From positions 3,594,001 to 3,658,000 of the forward strand of contig NZ_RCHV01000002.1 of NCBI RefSeq assembly GCF_003665095.1: 64,000 bases of DNA. Reading direction: 5' to 3'. The notes beneath the pieces were generated by a model. The model made no database searches. It worked only from the letters and a program-made list of their open reading frames with translations, and was not told the origin of the DNA. Both the position numbers and the translations under genes were made by a program. Below, in pieces: positions 1 through 7,926 of the stretch. The stretch is from Streptomyces sp. Z26 (GTDB lineage: Bacteria > Actinomycetota > Actinomycetes > Streptomycetales > Streptomycetaceae). Numbering within the stretch: position 1 is the first letter of the stretch; the number at the start of each line of letters is the position of its first letter.

Positions 1-45
1 GGCGTGCACGAGGAGCGGCACGGTCGCGTATTCCCACTTCGTCAT
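1..45 (-). CDS. DUF4177-like protein, N-terminus only
   Basis: Only the first 15 codons are inside the window. The minus strand reads MTKWEYATVPLLVHA from an ATG at 43-45. This resembles the start of the short DUF4177 proteins often found beside ArsA-type ATPase genes in Streptomyces; that link is from memory. It is divergent from the ATPase gene at 110, so both promoters must lie in the roughly 65-bp gap. Function is unknown. Confidence 0.55.
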   Translation of the reverse strand, partial: MTKWEYATVPLLVHA

Positions 46-109
46 GGCACGACCCTAAGCCCTTTCCCCGAGCGGCCCCCGGGGTGCCCGACGGTTTAGG
101 CTCCACAGC

Positions 110-1108
110 GTGAGCAGGCTGCACGTAGTGACGGGTAAGGGCGGTACGGGCAAGACGACGGTCGCCGCCGCGCTGGCGCTGGCTCTCGCGGGCGAGGGCC
201 GCCGTACGCTGCTGGTCGAGGTCGAGGGGCGGCAGGGCATCGCGCAGCTCTTCGAGACGGAGGCGCTGCCGTACGAGGAGCGCAAGATCGCCGTCGCGCA
301 CGGCGGCGGCGAGGTCCACGCGCTCGCCATCGACGCCGAACGGGCCCTGCTGGACTACCTCCAGATGTTCTACAAGCTCGGCGGCGCCGGCCGCGCCCTC
401 CGCAAGATCGGCGCGATCGACTTCGCCACCACCATCGCCCCCGGCCTCCGCGACGTGCTGCTGACGGGCAAGGCGTGCGAGGCCGTACGCCGCCGGGACC
501 GGCGCGGGCGCCCCGTGTACGACGCGGTGGTCATGGACGCGCCGCCCACCGGCCGCATCACCCGCTTCCTCGGGGTGAACGACGAGGTCGCCGGGCTCGC
601 CAAGGTCGGGCCCGTGCACCACCAGGCGCAGGCCGTCATGCGGGTGCTGAAGTCCCCGGAGACGGCCGTGCACCTGGTCACGCTGCTGGAGGAGATGCCC
701 GTGCAGGAGACCGTCGACGGCGTCGCCGAACTGCGCGCCGCGGGCCTCCCCGTGGGCGGCGTCCTGGTCAACATGGTGCGCCCGCCGCTCCTCGACGAGG
801 AGTTGGCCGGACTCGCGGCGGCCGGACCGGACGCGGACCCCGCCCTCCGTACGGAACTGGCCGCCGCCCTCTCCCGCGCCGGTCTCGGCGGAGCCCAGCG
901 CGGCGGCCGCGCGGAACGCCTCGTCACCCCGCTGCTGCGGCAGGGCCGCGAGCACGCCGAACGGCTCGCCCTGGAACGCGCCCAGCGCGCCGAGATCGAC
1001 CGGCTGGAACTGCCGGTGTACGAGCTGGAGTTGCTCACCGACGGCGGCGACCTGGCGGGCCTCTACGGCCTGTCGGCCGCCCTGCGCGAACAGGGGGCGC
1101 ACAAGTGA
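110..1108 (+). CDS. ArsA/GET3-family P-loop ATPase, first of a pair
   Basis: A 332-residue SIMIBI-class ATPase with a deviant Walker A motif GKGGTGKTT at residues 9-17. It starts at GTG 110, which places the P-loop near the N-terminus as usual for the family. A switch-like DAPPTGRITR segment follows at about residues 143-152. ArsA/GET3 relatives couple ATP hydrolysis to client or metalloid handling. No obvious metal-binding cysteine set or membrane-insertion partner is visible here, so the client is unknown. The gene overlaps the next ATPase by 4 bp (GTGA), so the two are co-translated and may act as a heterodimer. From memory, the pair sits next to wblA in other Streptomyces. Confidence 0.85.
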   Translation: MSRLHVVTGKGGTGKTTVAAALALALAGEGRRTLLVEVEGRQGIAQLFETEALPYEERKIAVAHGGGEVHALAIDAERALLDYLQMFYKLGGAGRALRKIGAIDFATTIAPGLRDVLLTGKACEAVRRRDRRGRPVYDAVVMDAPPTGRITRFLGVNDEVAGLAKVGPVHHQAQAVMRVLKSPETAVHLVTLLEEMPVQETVDGVAELRAAGLPVGGVLVNMVRPPLLDEELAGLAAAGPDADPALRTELAAALSRAGLGGAQRGGRAERLVTPLLRQGREHAERLALERAQRAEIDRLELPVYELELLTDGGDLAGLYGLSAALREQGAHK

Positions 1109-2574
1109 CCGCGGACCTGGCGGACGTACCCGCACTGCGCGTCGACCCGCTGCTGGACGACCCCGGCACCCGCATCGTGGTCTGCTGCGGCGCGGGCGGC
1201 GTCGGGAAGACGACCACCGCCGCGGCCCTGGGCGTACGGGCGGCGGAACGGGGGCGCCGTACGGTCGTCCTCACCATCGACCCCGCCCGCAGGCTGGCCC
1301 AGTCGATGGGCCTGACGGAGCTGGACAACACCCCGCGCGAGGTGCCGGGGATCGACCGCTCGGCGGGCGGCGCGCTGCACGCCATGATGCTCGACATGAA
1401 GCGCACGTTCGACGAGATCGTCGAGGCGCACGCGGACCCGGGCCGGGCCCGCGCGATCCTGGAGAACCCGTTCTACGAGTCGCTGTCGGCGGGCTTCGCG
1501 GGCACCCAGGAGTACATGGCGATGGAGAAGCTCGGGCAGCTGCGGGCCCGCGACGAGTGGGACCTGATCATCGTCGACACCCCGCCGAGCCGTTCCGCGC
1601 TCGACTTCCTGGACGCGCCGAAGCGCCTCGGGTCGTTCCTCGACGGCACGTTCATCCGGATGCTGTCCGCCCCGGCGAAGGCGGGCGGGCGCGCGGGGAT
1701 GAAGTTCGTGCACCTGGGGATGGCCGGGCTGTCGATGTTCACGGGCGCGCTGAACAAGCTGCTGGGCGCGGGGCTGCTGCGGGACGTGCAGACGTTCGTG
1801 GCGGCCATGGACACGATGTTCGGCGGCTTCCGCACGCGCGCCGACGCCACGTACCGGCTGCTCCAGGCCAACGGCACCGCCTTCCTGGTGATCGCCGCGC
1901 CGGAACGGGACGCGCTGCGCGAGGCCGCGTACTTCGTGGAACGCCTCGCCGCCGACCGCATGCCCCTCGCGGGCCTGGTGCTCAACCGCGTGCACGGCGG
2001 CGGCGCCGCCGCACACCTCAGCGCGGAACGGGCGCTGGCGGCGGCGGAGGGCCTGACCGAGGGCCTGGAGGAGGGCGGCCGTACGGACGGGGGACTGGAC
2101 GGCGAACGGGACGCGGAACGCGGGGGCCCGGGGCGGGAGGACGCCGGTGGGGAAGCCCCCGTACGGGCGGGCCCGGCACGGGAGGACGTGCGGGCGGAGC
2201 CTGGAGCGAAACGATCCGCCGCAGACCCGGAGCGGGCCGAGGCGACGGCGGGCACGCCCGGCGGACCGGACGGTGCGGCCGGGGACGCCGCCCGGGACGG
2301 GGCGGAACGCCTGACCGCGGCGCTGCTGCGCCTGCACGCCGCACGCATGCGCGTGCTCGCACGCGAGCGTCGCACGCGGGACCGGTTCGCGGCGCTGCAC
2401 CCGGAGGTGCCCGTCACGGAGGTCGCCGCGCTGCCCGGCGACGTGCACGACCTGGCGGGTCTGCGCACGATCGGCGAACGGCTCGCGGAGTCGACGGAGG
2501 GACCGGGAGGACCGGCGGGGCCCGCGGACGCGGGGCCGGGCGGTCCGGGCGGTCAGCCCGCCGCTACGGCGTAG
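1105..2574 (+). CDS. ArsA-family P-loop ATPase, second of a pair
   Basis: A 489-residue ArsA/GET3-type ATPase starting at the GTG that overlaps the upstream stop. Walker A is GAGGVGKTT at residues 29-37, and a DTPPSRSALDFLDAP switch region lies near residue 157. A Gly/Glu/Arg/Asp-rich low-complexity insert occupies roughly residues 320-400 and looks like a disordered linker. This makes the protein longer than its partner. The 3' end overlaps the 3' end of the convergent wblA gene by 22 bp, with no terminator between them. An in-frame extension upstream to 475 exists but only shadows the first ATPase gene. The client is unknown. Confidence 0.85.
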   Translation: MTADLADVPALRVDPLLDDPGTRIVVCCGAGGVGKTTTAAALGVRAAERGRRTVVLTIDPARRLAQSMGLTELDNTPREVPGIDRSAGGALHAMMLDMKRTFDEIVEAHADPGRARAILENPFYESLSAGFAGTQEYMAMEKLGQLRARDEWDLIIVDTPPSRSALDFLDAPKRLGSFLDGTFIRMLSAPAKAGGRAGMKFVHLGMAGLSMFTGALNKLLGAGLLRDVQTFVAAMDTMFGGFRTRADATYRLLQANGTAFLVIAAPERDALREAAYFVERLAADRMPLAGLVLNRVHGGGAAAHLSAERALAAAEGLTEGLEEGGRTDGGLDGERDAERGGPGREDAGGEAPVRAGPAREDVRAEPGAKRSAADPERAEATAGTPGGPDGAAGDAARDGAERLTAALLRLHAARMRVLARERRTRDRFAALHPEVPVTEVAALPGDVHDLAGLRTIGERLAESTEGPGGPAGPADAGPGGPGGQPAATA

Positions 2575-2903
2575 GTGTCGTAGTCCTCCTCCATCGAGTC
2601 GAGGTCCATGGGCAGTCCGCCCGTGTCCCGCTCGTACTCGGAGCGCGCCGTCTCCAGCAGCCTGCGCCACGAGGTGACCGTCGGACGCCGACGCAGCAGT
2701 GCGCGCCGTTCCCGCTCGGTCATCCCTCCCCACACGCCGAACTCCACCCGGTTGTCCAGGGCGTCCGCGAGGCACTCCGTACGCACCGGACATCCGGTGC
2801 AGACCGCCTTGGCGCGGTTCTGGGCCGCGCCTTGCACGAACAGTTCGTCCGGATCGGTGCTGCGGCAGGCCGCCTTCGTACTCCAGTCGGTTACCCAGCT
2901 CAT
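2553..2903 (-). CDS. wblA: WhiB-like iron-sulfur transcriptional regulator WblA
   Basis: A 116-residue Wbl protein starting at ATG 2903. The four cluster-binding cysteines are C13, C35, C38 and C44 (C-x21-C-x2-C-x5-C), followed by the Wbl signature GVWGG at residues 56-60 and a basic RRALLRRR segment. The sequence closely matches what I recall of S. coelicolor WblA, a pleiotropic regulator that represses antibiotic production and is needed for aerial development and the oxidative-stress response. The longer in-frame ORF reaching 3329 has no Wbl homology upstream and lies in a likely regulatory leader. The acidic C-terminus (MEEDYDTYAVAAG) is variable in the family. Confidence 0.93.
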   Translation of the reverse strand: MSWVTDWSTKAACRSTDPDELFVQGAAQNRAKAVCTGCPVRTECLADALDNRVEFGVWGGMTERERRALLRRRPTVTSWRRLLETARSEYERDTGGLPMDLDSMEEDYDTYAVAAG

Positions 2904-3800
2904 TGCCGGTGCCGTCCTCTCCCGAATCGAGGCTCCCCCACGGCGGCGAACGGCATATTCACCGTTGCCAGTTGAGGACGTTACGGAAGGCGAGCAGGGT
3001 GCAACACCCCCGGGGGGCCCAATCTTGAATGGCCCGAACGGACTATGGGTGCGCGACAGATCACCCACCGGAGTGACGTGGCGGCGAGCTGAACGTTCCG
3101 CCAGGTACGACGCGGCGCGACGAGCGCGGAAGTCGCACGTCAGCCAGGGGTGTTCGGAGAGTGAAGCGCAGGCGCCGGGGCGCAGGTGTTCCAGAGTATG
3201 CGAACAGGTGCGCCCCTGTCCGGAGAACGGCGCACTCCTGTGCGCCGGTGGCGCGCGACCAATGCGCGGGGCCGTGCGCCGGGACGCCGCTGAGTGAGCC
3301 TCAGCCCCACGGTTGTGCCCGCCGGGCACGGCTCAGCGCCGCACGGCGGCGGCGTACGTCAACGGGCGCCGTACGTCAGCCCGCGCCCGTACGGCCCCCG
3401 GCGCACGCAGACCCGCGTACGGCCGCCCCACGGCGCGCCTGTGCGACGGCCCGCGCCCGGAGACCCGGGACGGTGCCGCTCCCGCCCGCCGCGCCCGCGC
3501 TCAGCTCCGCGTGTGCCGGAGCCGTGCTCCGAACCAGCGGGCCCTGCGTTGGAGGATGCGGGGGATTCCCAGCGCGGAACTCCGCGCGGGTCGGTCCAGG
3601 GGACCACCGGCGCGCCGTACGGAACGTCGCCCCCTCGGAGCGATGCGCCTGCGCGCCACGTCACGATAGTCGTGCGTCCAGCCCATACCCCGGACTCTGC
3701 CCCTGCCCCAAGGTCGGTAACCGCGCCCGCGCCACGCTTTCGGCCTATGTCGCGGGCACATGTGCGACGCCCGGACCGCGCCCCGTGGGCGCTTGATGAC
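2904..3800. other. Long non-coding interval upstream of wblA
   Basis: Nearly 900 bp with no convincing gene. ORFs here, on both strands, are Arg/Pro/Ala-rich frame shadows without family features. An inverted repeat TCAC-N8-GTGA lies about 160 bp upstream of the wblA start (3060-3076). The interval probably carries the wblA promoter and a long leader; no coding content is claimed. Confidence 0.5.
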
Positions 3801-3817
3801 GGGCCGTCACACGGCCC
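3801..3817 (-). terminator. Short hairpin after the hydrolase gene
   Basis: GGGCCGT-CAC-ACGGCCC forms a 7-bp GC stem with a 3-nt loop, 3 bp beyond the stop codon at 3820. There is no T-tract, which is normal in this GC-rich background. Confidence 0.55.
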
Positions 3818-3819
3818 TG

Positions 3820-4758
3820 TCAGCGGTCCGGTTCCGGGTCCCGCAGCCAGTCGATCAGCTCGCCGGAGAACGCCGCCGGGTCCTCCTCGTGCGGGAAGTG
3901 CCCCAGCCCGTCGAACAGCCGCCAGCGGTACGGCGCCTCCACGTACTTCCCCGACCCCGCCGCGCTGCGCGTCCGCAGCACCGGGTCGAGCGAACCGTGC
4001 AGGTGCAGCGTCGGGACCCGCACCGGCCGCTTCATCCGCCGGTTGAACTGGATGCCGTCCGGCCGGGCCATCGAGCGCACCATCCAGCGGTACGGCTCCA
4101 CCGAGCAGTGCGCCGTCGACGGGATGCGGATGGCCCGCTCGTACGCCGCCACCGCCGCGTCGTCGCCCGCCAGCTGCTCGCGGCGCGGCCCCGACCACTC
4201 CCGTACCAGCCTGCCCGCCAACGCGCCGTCGTCCGCGACCAGTTGACGCTCCGGCAGCCACGGCCGCTGGAAGCCCCAGATGTACGAGCCCGCCGCCGTC
4301 TGGCGTACGTCCCCGAGCATCGCCGCCCGCCAGCGCCGCGGGTGCGGCATCGACGCCACCGCCAGCCGACGGATCAGCTTCGGCCGCATCACGGCCGCCG
4401 TCCACGCCAGATAGCCGCCGAGGTCGTGCCCGACCAGCGCCGCGTCCGGCTCACCGAGGGAACGGATGACGCCGGTGACGTCCAGCGCGAGGTTCGCCGG
4501 GTCGTAGCCACGCGGCGTACGGTCGCTGCCGCCCACCCCCCGCAGGTCCATCGCCACCGCGCGGTAGCCCGCGTCGGCCAGCGCGGGCAGCTGCTCCCGC
4601 CACGTCCACCAGAACTGCGGGAAGCCGTGCAGCAGCAGCACCAGCGGCCCCTCGCCCATCTCGGCGATGTGGAACCTGGCCCCGTTGGCCGCCACGTCCC
4701 GGTGGACCCAGGGGCCTTGGAGCCGTACGGGATCTGCGGAGCTGTCGGGGAGCGTCAT
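3820..4758 (-). CDS. Alpha/beta hydrolase, epoxide-hydrolase type
   Basis: A 312-residue alpha/beta-fold hydrolase starting at ATG 4758. The oxyanion-hole motif HGFP is at residues 44-47, and the nucleophile elbow GHDLGG places Asp112 as nucleophile, as in epoxide hydrolases and haloalkane dehalogenases rather than Ser esterases. The catalytic His is in GLGHFPHEE near the C-terminus. The start is set by a 4-bp ATGA overlap with the upstream membrane-protein gene, so the two form an operon. An in-frame 390-residue version only extends into that gene. The substrate is unknown; epoxide hydrolysis is inferred from the motif. Confidence 0.85.
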   Translation of the reverse strand: MTLPDSSADPVRLQGPWVHRDVAANGARFHIAEMGEGPLVLLLHGFPQFWWTWREQLPALADAGYRAVAMDLRGVGGSDRTPRGYDPANLALDVTGVIRSLGEPDAALVGHDLGGYLAWTAAVMRPKLIRRLAVASMPHPRRWRAAMLGDVRQTAAGSYIWGFQRPWLPERQLVADDGALAGRLVREWSGPRREQLAGDDAAVAAYERAIRIPSTAHCSVEPYRWMVRSMARPDGIQFNRRMKRPVRVPTLHLHGSLDPVLRTRSAAGSGKYVEAPYRWRLFDGLGHFPHEEDPAAFSGELIDWLRDPEPDR

Positions 4759-5231
4759 ACCGAAGAGCGTGTCACAACGTCCGGCTTGTCGAGGCTCGGA
4801 CCCGGGCGCACGTCGGCGCCGACGGTGAGCGGGCGCGGGTGCGGCTTGACGTTCGACAGCACGGCCGCGGACTCCTTCGCCGAGGCGATCGAACGCTTCG
4901 GCGGCTCGATGCGCTTCAGCACGATCTTCGCCACCAGCCCGAGCAGCAGGGCCAGCACGATGAACGCGCCACCCACGATCAGGAACGACCACGCGAGCCC
5001 GAGCCCCAGGTTGTGGATGCCGTACGCCGCGGCGAAGCTCAGCACCGGCAGCGAGAAGAGGACCAGCACCCCGGCCACGACCAGGGCACCGCTGCCGATC
5101 GCCCCGCGCTTCACGTCCTGCCGCAGCTCGGCCTTCGCCAGCGCGATCTCGTCGTGCACGAGTGCGGACAGCTCGGTCGTGGCCGAGGCGACCAACTGGC
5201 CGAGGCTGCGGCCGTCGTCGGCTGCGCTCAT
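4755..5231 (-). CDS. Holin-X/phage-holin-family membrane protein (chromosomal)
   Basis: A 158-residue protein with an amphipathic N-terminus (ATTELSALVHDEIALAKAEL) and two transmembrane helices at about residues 45-70 and 78-103. This is the layout of the actinobacterial Holin-X superfamily, annotated as phage holin family protein but chromosomal and not lytic. ATG start. It overlaps the hydrolase gene by 4 bp. Family members are common beside acs in Streptomyces (from memory) and their function is unproven. Confidence 0.8.
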   Translation of the reverse strand: MSAADDGRSLGQLVASATTELSALVHDEIALAKAELRQDVKRGAIGSGALVVAGVLVLFSLPVLSFAAAYGIHNLGLGLAWSFLIVGGAFIVLALLLGLVAKIVLKRIEPPKRSIASAKESAAVLSNVKPHPRPLTVGADVRPGPSLDKPDVVTRSSV

Positions 5232-5650
5232 CGGTGTCTCCCTGTCTCTCTGTTCTTCGTCTCTCTGCCCTGGATGCCCGGGTCCACCCCCCGGCCGTCC
5301 GACGCGCGGTGACGTTCCTCCAGCGGGGCGGCGCCCGTCGGTTACCCGTCGGTCAGATCATGCCGGACCATCATCGTCCGTCGAGCCCCCGCCCGTTGCC
5401 ACTTCGGCGGCCCGACCGCCGCGCGGGCGGGCGGTGGTGGCGCGGGCGGTGGTGCCCTCGGGCACGACCGTACGCGCTGTCCGTACCGCCGGGGGCGCCC
5501 CACGCCCCGTCAGCGCCGGTGTCGGTGTCGGTGTCGGCGTCAGGGGGAAGCGGAAGGGGCACCCGGGCGTACGGCCTGTGGCGGCCGTACGCCCGGATGC
5601 CCCTGTGGTGCCGCGACCCGGGGGTCGCCGCTCCCGCCGTACGGGCCCGG
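5232..5650. other. Intergenic region with short tandem repeat
   Basis: A 419-bp gap between two minus-strand genes. It holds a run of three GGTGTC hexamers plus one GGCGTC at 5518-5541, and the acs terminator hairpin. No gene is supported. Confidence 0.5.
5556..5603 (-). terminator. Strong hairpin terminator after acs
   Basis: Two 21-nt arms (5556-5576 and 5583-5603) are complementary with one mismatch around a 6-nt loop, about 48 bp beyond the acs stop codon. A long GC stem without a U-tract is typical of Streptomyces terminators. Confidence 0.8.
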
Positions 5651-7615
5651 TCAGTCCTCGCTGGCCGCGCCCGGCAGCTTGGCCTGGATGAGGTCCATCA
5701 CCGACGAGTCGGTCAGCGTGGTGACGTCGCCCAGGGCGCGGTTCTCCGCCACGTCGCGCAGCAGCCGCCGCATGATCTTCCCGGAGCGCGTCTTCGGCAG
5801 CTCCGCCACCGGCAGGATGCGCTTCGGCTTGGCGATCGGCCCGAGCTGCTTCGCCACGTGCTGCCGCAGCTCGTCGACGAGACCTTCCTCCGCCGCGGCC
5901 TCGCCGCGCAGGATGACGAACGCGCAGATCGCCTGCGTCGTCTGCGGGTCGGTCGCGCCGACCACGGCCGCCTCGGCGACCTTCGGGTGCGCGACGAGCG
6001 CCGACTCGACCTCCGTGGTGGAGATGTTGTGCCCGGACACGAGCATCACGTCGTCCACCCGGCCCAGCAGCCAGACGTCGCCGTCGTCGTCCTTCTTGGC
6101 GCCGTCGCCCGCGAAGTACTTGCCCTCGAAGCGCGACCAGTACGTGTCCAGGAACCGCTGGTCGTCACCCCAGATCGTACGGAGCATCGACGGCCACGGC
6201 TCCGTGAGCACCAGGTAGCCGCCGCCCCCGTCGGGCACCTCCCGCGCCTCGTCGTCCACGACGGTGGCCGAGATGCCCGGCAGCGGCACCTGCGCCGAAC
6301 CCGGCTTGGCCGTGGTCACGCCCGGGAGTGGGCTGATCATGATGCCGCCGGTCTCCGTCTGCCACCAGGTGTCCACGACGGGCGTACGGTCGCCGCCGAT
6401 GTGGTGCCTGTACCACACCCACGCCTCCGGGTTGATCGGCTCGCCCACCGAGCCGAGCACGCGCAGGCTGCTCAGGTCGAACTTCGCGGGGATCTCGTCG
6501 CCCCACTTCATGCACGCCCGGATCGCGGTCGGCGCGGTGTAGAGGATCGTGACGCCGTACTTCTGCACGACCTCCCACCAGCGGCCCTTGTGCGGGGTGT
6601 CGGGGGTGCCCTCGTACAGCACCTCGGTGGCGCCGTTGGCGAGCGGCCCGTAGACGATGTACGAGTGGCCCGTCACCCAGCCGACGTCGGCCGTGCACCA
6701 GTAGACGTCGGTCTCCGGCTTCAGGTCGAAGACGGCGTGGTGGGTGTAGGCGACCTGCGTGAGGTAGCCGCCCGTGGTGTGCAGGATGCCCTTCGGCTTA
6801 CCGGTGGTGCCCGAGGTGTAGAGGATGAACAGCGGGTGCTCCGCGTCGAACTGCTCCGGCGTGTGCTCCTCCGACTGCCGGTCGACGACCTCGTGCCACC
6901 ACACGTCGCGGCCCTCGGTCCAGGCGACGTCCTCCTGCCCGGTGCGCCGTACGACCAGCACGTTCCCCACGCAGTCCGTGCCCGGCCGCGTCAACGCCTC
7001 GTCCACGGCGGGCTTGAGCGCGCTGGCGCCGCCCTTGCGGTAGCCGCCGTCCGCGGTGATGACCAGCTTGGCGTCGGCGTCCACGATGCGGGTGGCGAGC
7101 GCGTCCGCCGAGAAGCCGCCGAAGACCACCGAGTGCGGGGCGCCGATACGGGCGCACGCCAGCATCGCGAAGACCGTCTCCGGGATCATCGGCATGTAGA
7201 TCGCGACCCGGTCGCCCGCCGTGACGCCCAGCTCCAGCAGCGCGTTGGCCGCCTGGGAGACGGCGCGCTGGAGGTCGGCGTAGGTGATCGTGCGGGTGTC
7301 GCCGGGCTCGCCCTCGAAGTGCAGCGCGACCCGGTCGCCGTGTCCGGCCTCGACGTGCCGGTCCACGCAGTTGTACGCGACGTTCAGCTTGCCGTCGGCG
7401 AACCACTTCGCGAAGGGCGGGTTCGACCAGTCCAGCGTCTCGGTCGGCTCCGTGCCCCAGCTCAGACGGCGCGCCTGCTCGGCCCAGAAGCCCAGCCGGT
7501 CGGCACCCGCCTGCTCGTAGGCCGTGGCCTGCACGTTGGCGGCGGCGGCCAGCTCGGCGGGCGGCTCGAACCTCCGCTCCTCCTTGAGCAGATTGGCCAG
7601 GCTCTCGTTGCTCAC
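5651..7615 (-). CDS. acs: Acetyl-CoA synthetase (AMP-forming)
   Basis: It converts acetate, ATP and CoA to acetyl-CoA, AMP and PPi. The protein has the adenylate-forming ATP motif YTSGTTGKPKG near residue 270, the WWQTETGG motif in the central domain, and the C-terminal PKTRSGKIMRR segment whose Lys is the usual site of inhibitory acetylation. I chose GTG 7615 (654 residues, MSNESLANLL) because GGGAG lies 6 nt upstream. The alternative ATG at 7627 would put that ribosome-binding site inside the gene. It is monocistronic, with a hairpin terminator downstream and a DasR-box-like sequence about 85-100 bp upstream. Confidence 0.95.
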   Translation of the reverse strand: MSNESLANLLKEERRFEPPAELAAAANVQATAYEQAGADRLGFWAEQARRLSWGTEPTETLDWSNPPFAKWFADGKLNVAYNCVDRHVEAGHGDRVALHFEGEPGDTRTITYADLQRAVSQAANALLELGVTAGDRVAIYMPMIPETVFAMLACARIGAPHSVVFGGFSADALATRIVDADAKLVITADGGYRKGGASALKPAVDEALTRPGTDCVGNVLVVRRTGQEDVAWTEGRDVWWHEVVDRQSEEHTPEQFDAEHPLFILYTSGTTGKPKGILHTTGGYLTQVAYTHHAVFDLKPETDVYWCTADVGWVTGHSYIVYGPLANGATEVLYEGTPDTPHKGRWWEVVQKYGVTILYTAPTAIRACMKWGDEIPAKFDLSSLRVLGSVGEPINPEAWVWYRHHIGGDRTPVVDTWWQTETGGIMISPLPGVTTAKPGSAQVPLPGISATVVDDEAREVPDGGGGYLVLTEPWPSMLRTIWGDDQRFLDTYWSRFEGKYFAGDGAKKDDDGDVWLLGRVDDVMLVSGHNISTTEVESALVAHPKVAEAAVVGATDPQTTQAICAFVILRGEAAAEEGLVDELRQHVAKQLGPIAKPKRILPVAELPKTRSGKIMRRLLRDVAENRALGDVTTLTDSSVMDLIQAKLPGAASED

Positions 7616-7699
7616 GACTGCTCCCATTCCCGGGTGTCCGATGTGTCCCGGCGCCTAGCTCATCAGCCGGGGTGCCTCGTGACAAGGGCCCTGTGGAAA

Positions 7700-7715
7700 A
7701 TTGGTGTAGACCTGT
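7700..7715. promoter_or_regulatory. DasR-box-like (dre) sequence upstream of acs
   Basis: ATTGGTGTAGACCTGT matches 12 of 16 positions of the DasR operator consensus (ACTGGTCTAGACCACT type). It lies about 85 bp upstream of the chosen acs start, in a lower-GC patch suitable for a promoter. It is a candidate only. Confidence 0.35.
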
Positions 7716-7879
7716 TGCGGCGGCGGCGGCGGTCCGGTCCCGGCCGGTCAGGAGCTGACGCACGGCCACTTCCCGTCCGCGCGCGCGGACAAGGCGGCGG
7801 TCCGTACGGGAGTGTCGGCGGCGGCCCGTACGGAGGAGGCGTGCCCGTACGAGCCGTGCGGCACGCGCACCCGGAGGCG

Positions 7880-7913
7880 GGAGGACGCGACCCGCGCGCG
7901 GGTCGCGTCCTCC
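7880..7913 (-). terminator. Perfect 34-bp palindrome after the SulP gene
   Basis: Both 17-nt arms are exactly complementary with no loop spacer, starting 14 bp beyond the stop codon at 7927. It can fold as a long hairpin on either strand and most likely terminates leftward transcription of the transporter gene. Confidence 0.75.
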
Positions 7914-7926
7914 CCGGACCACCCGG

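Noticed and set aside
3060..3076. BldD box upstream of wblA
   Set aside because: TCAC-N8-GTGA is the reverse arrangement of the BldD consensus (GTGA ... TCAC), so I list only an inverted repeat.
2553..3329. Longer 258-residue form of WblA
   Set aside because: The added N-terminus lacks any Wbl similarity, and the ATG at 2903 gives the normal family length.
3820..4992. 390-residue form of the hydrolase
   Set aside because: It extends through the Holin-X gene; the ATGA overlap start gives a complete alpha/beta hydrolase.
5518..5541. GGTGTC tandem repeat as a regulatory element
   Set aside because: Only four short units in an intergenic gap; most likely slippage in GC-rich DNA.
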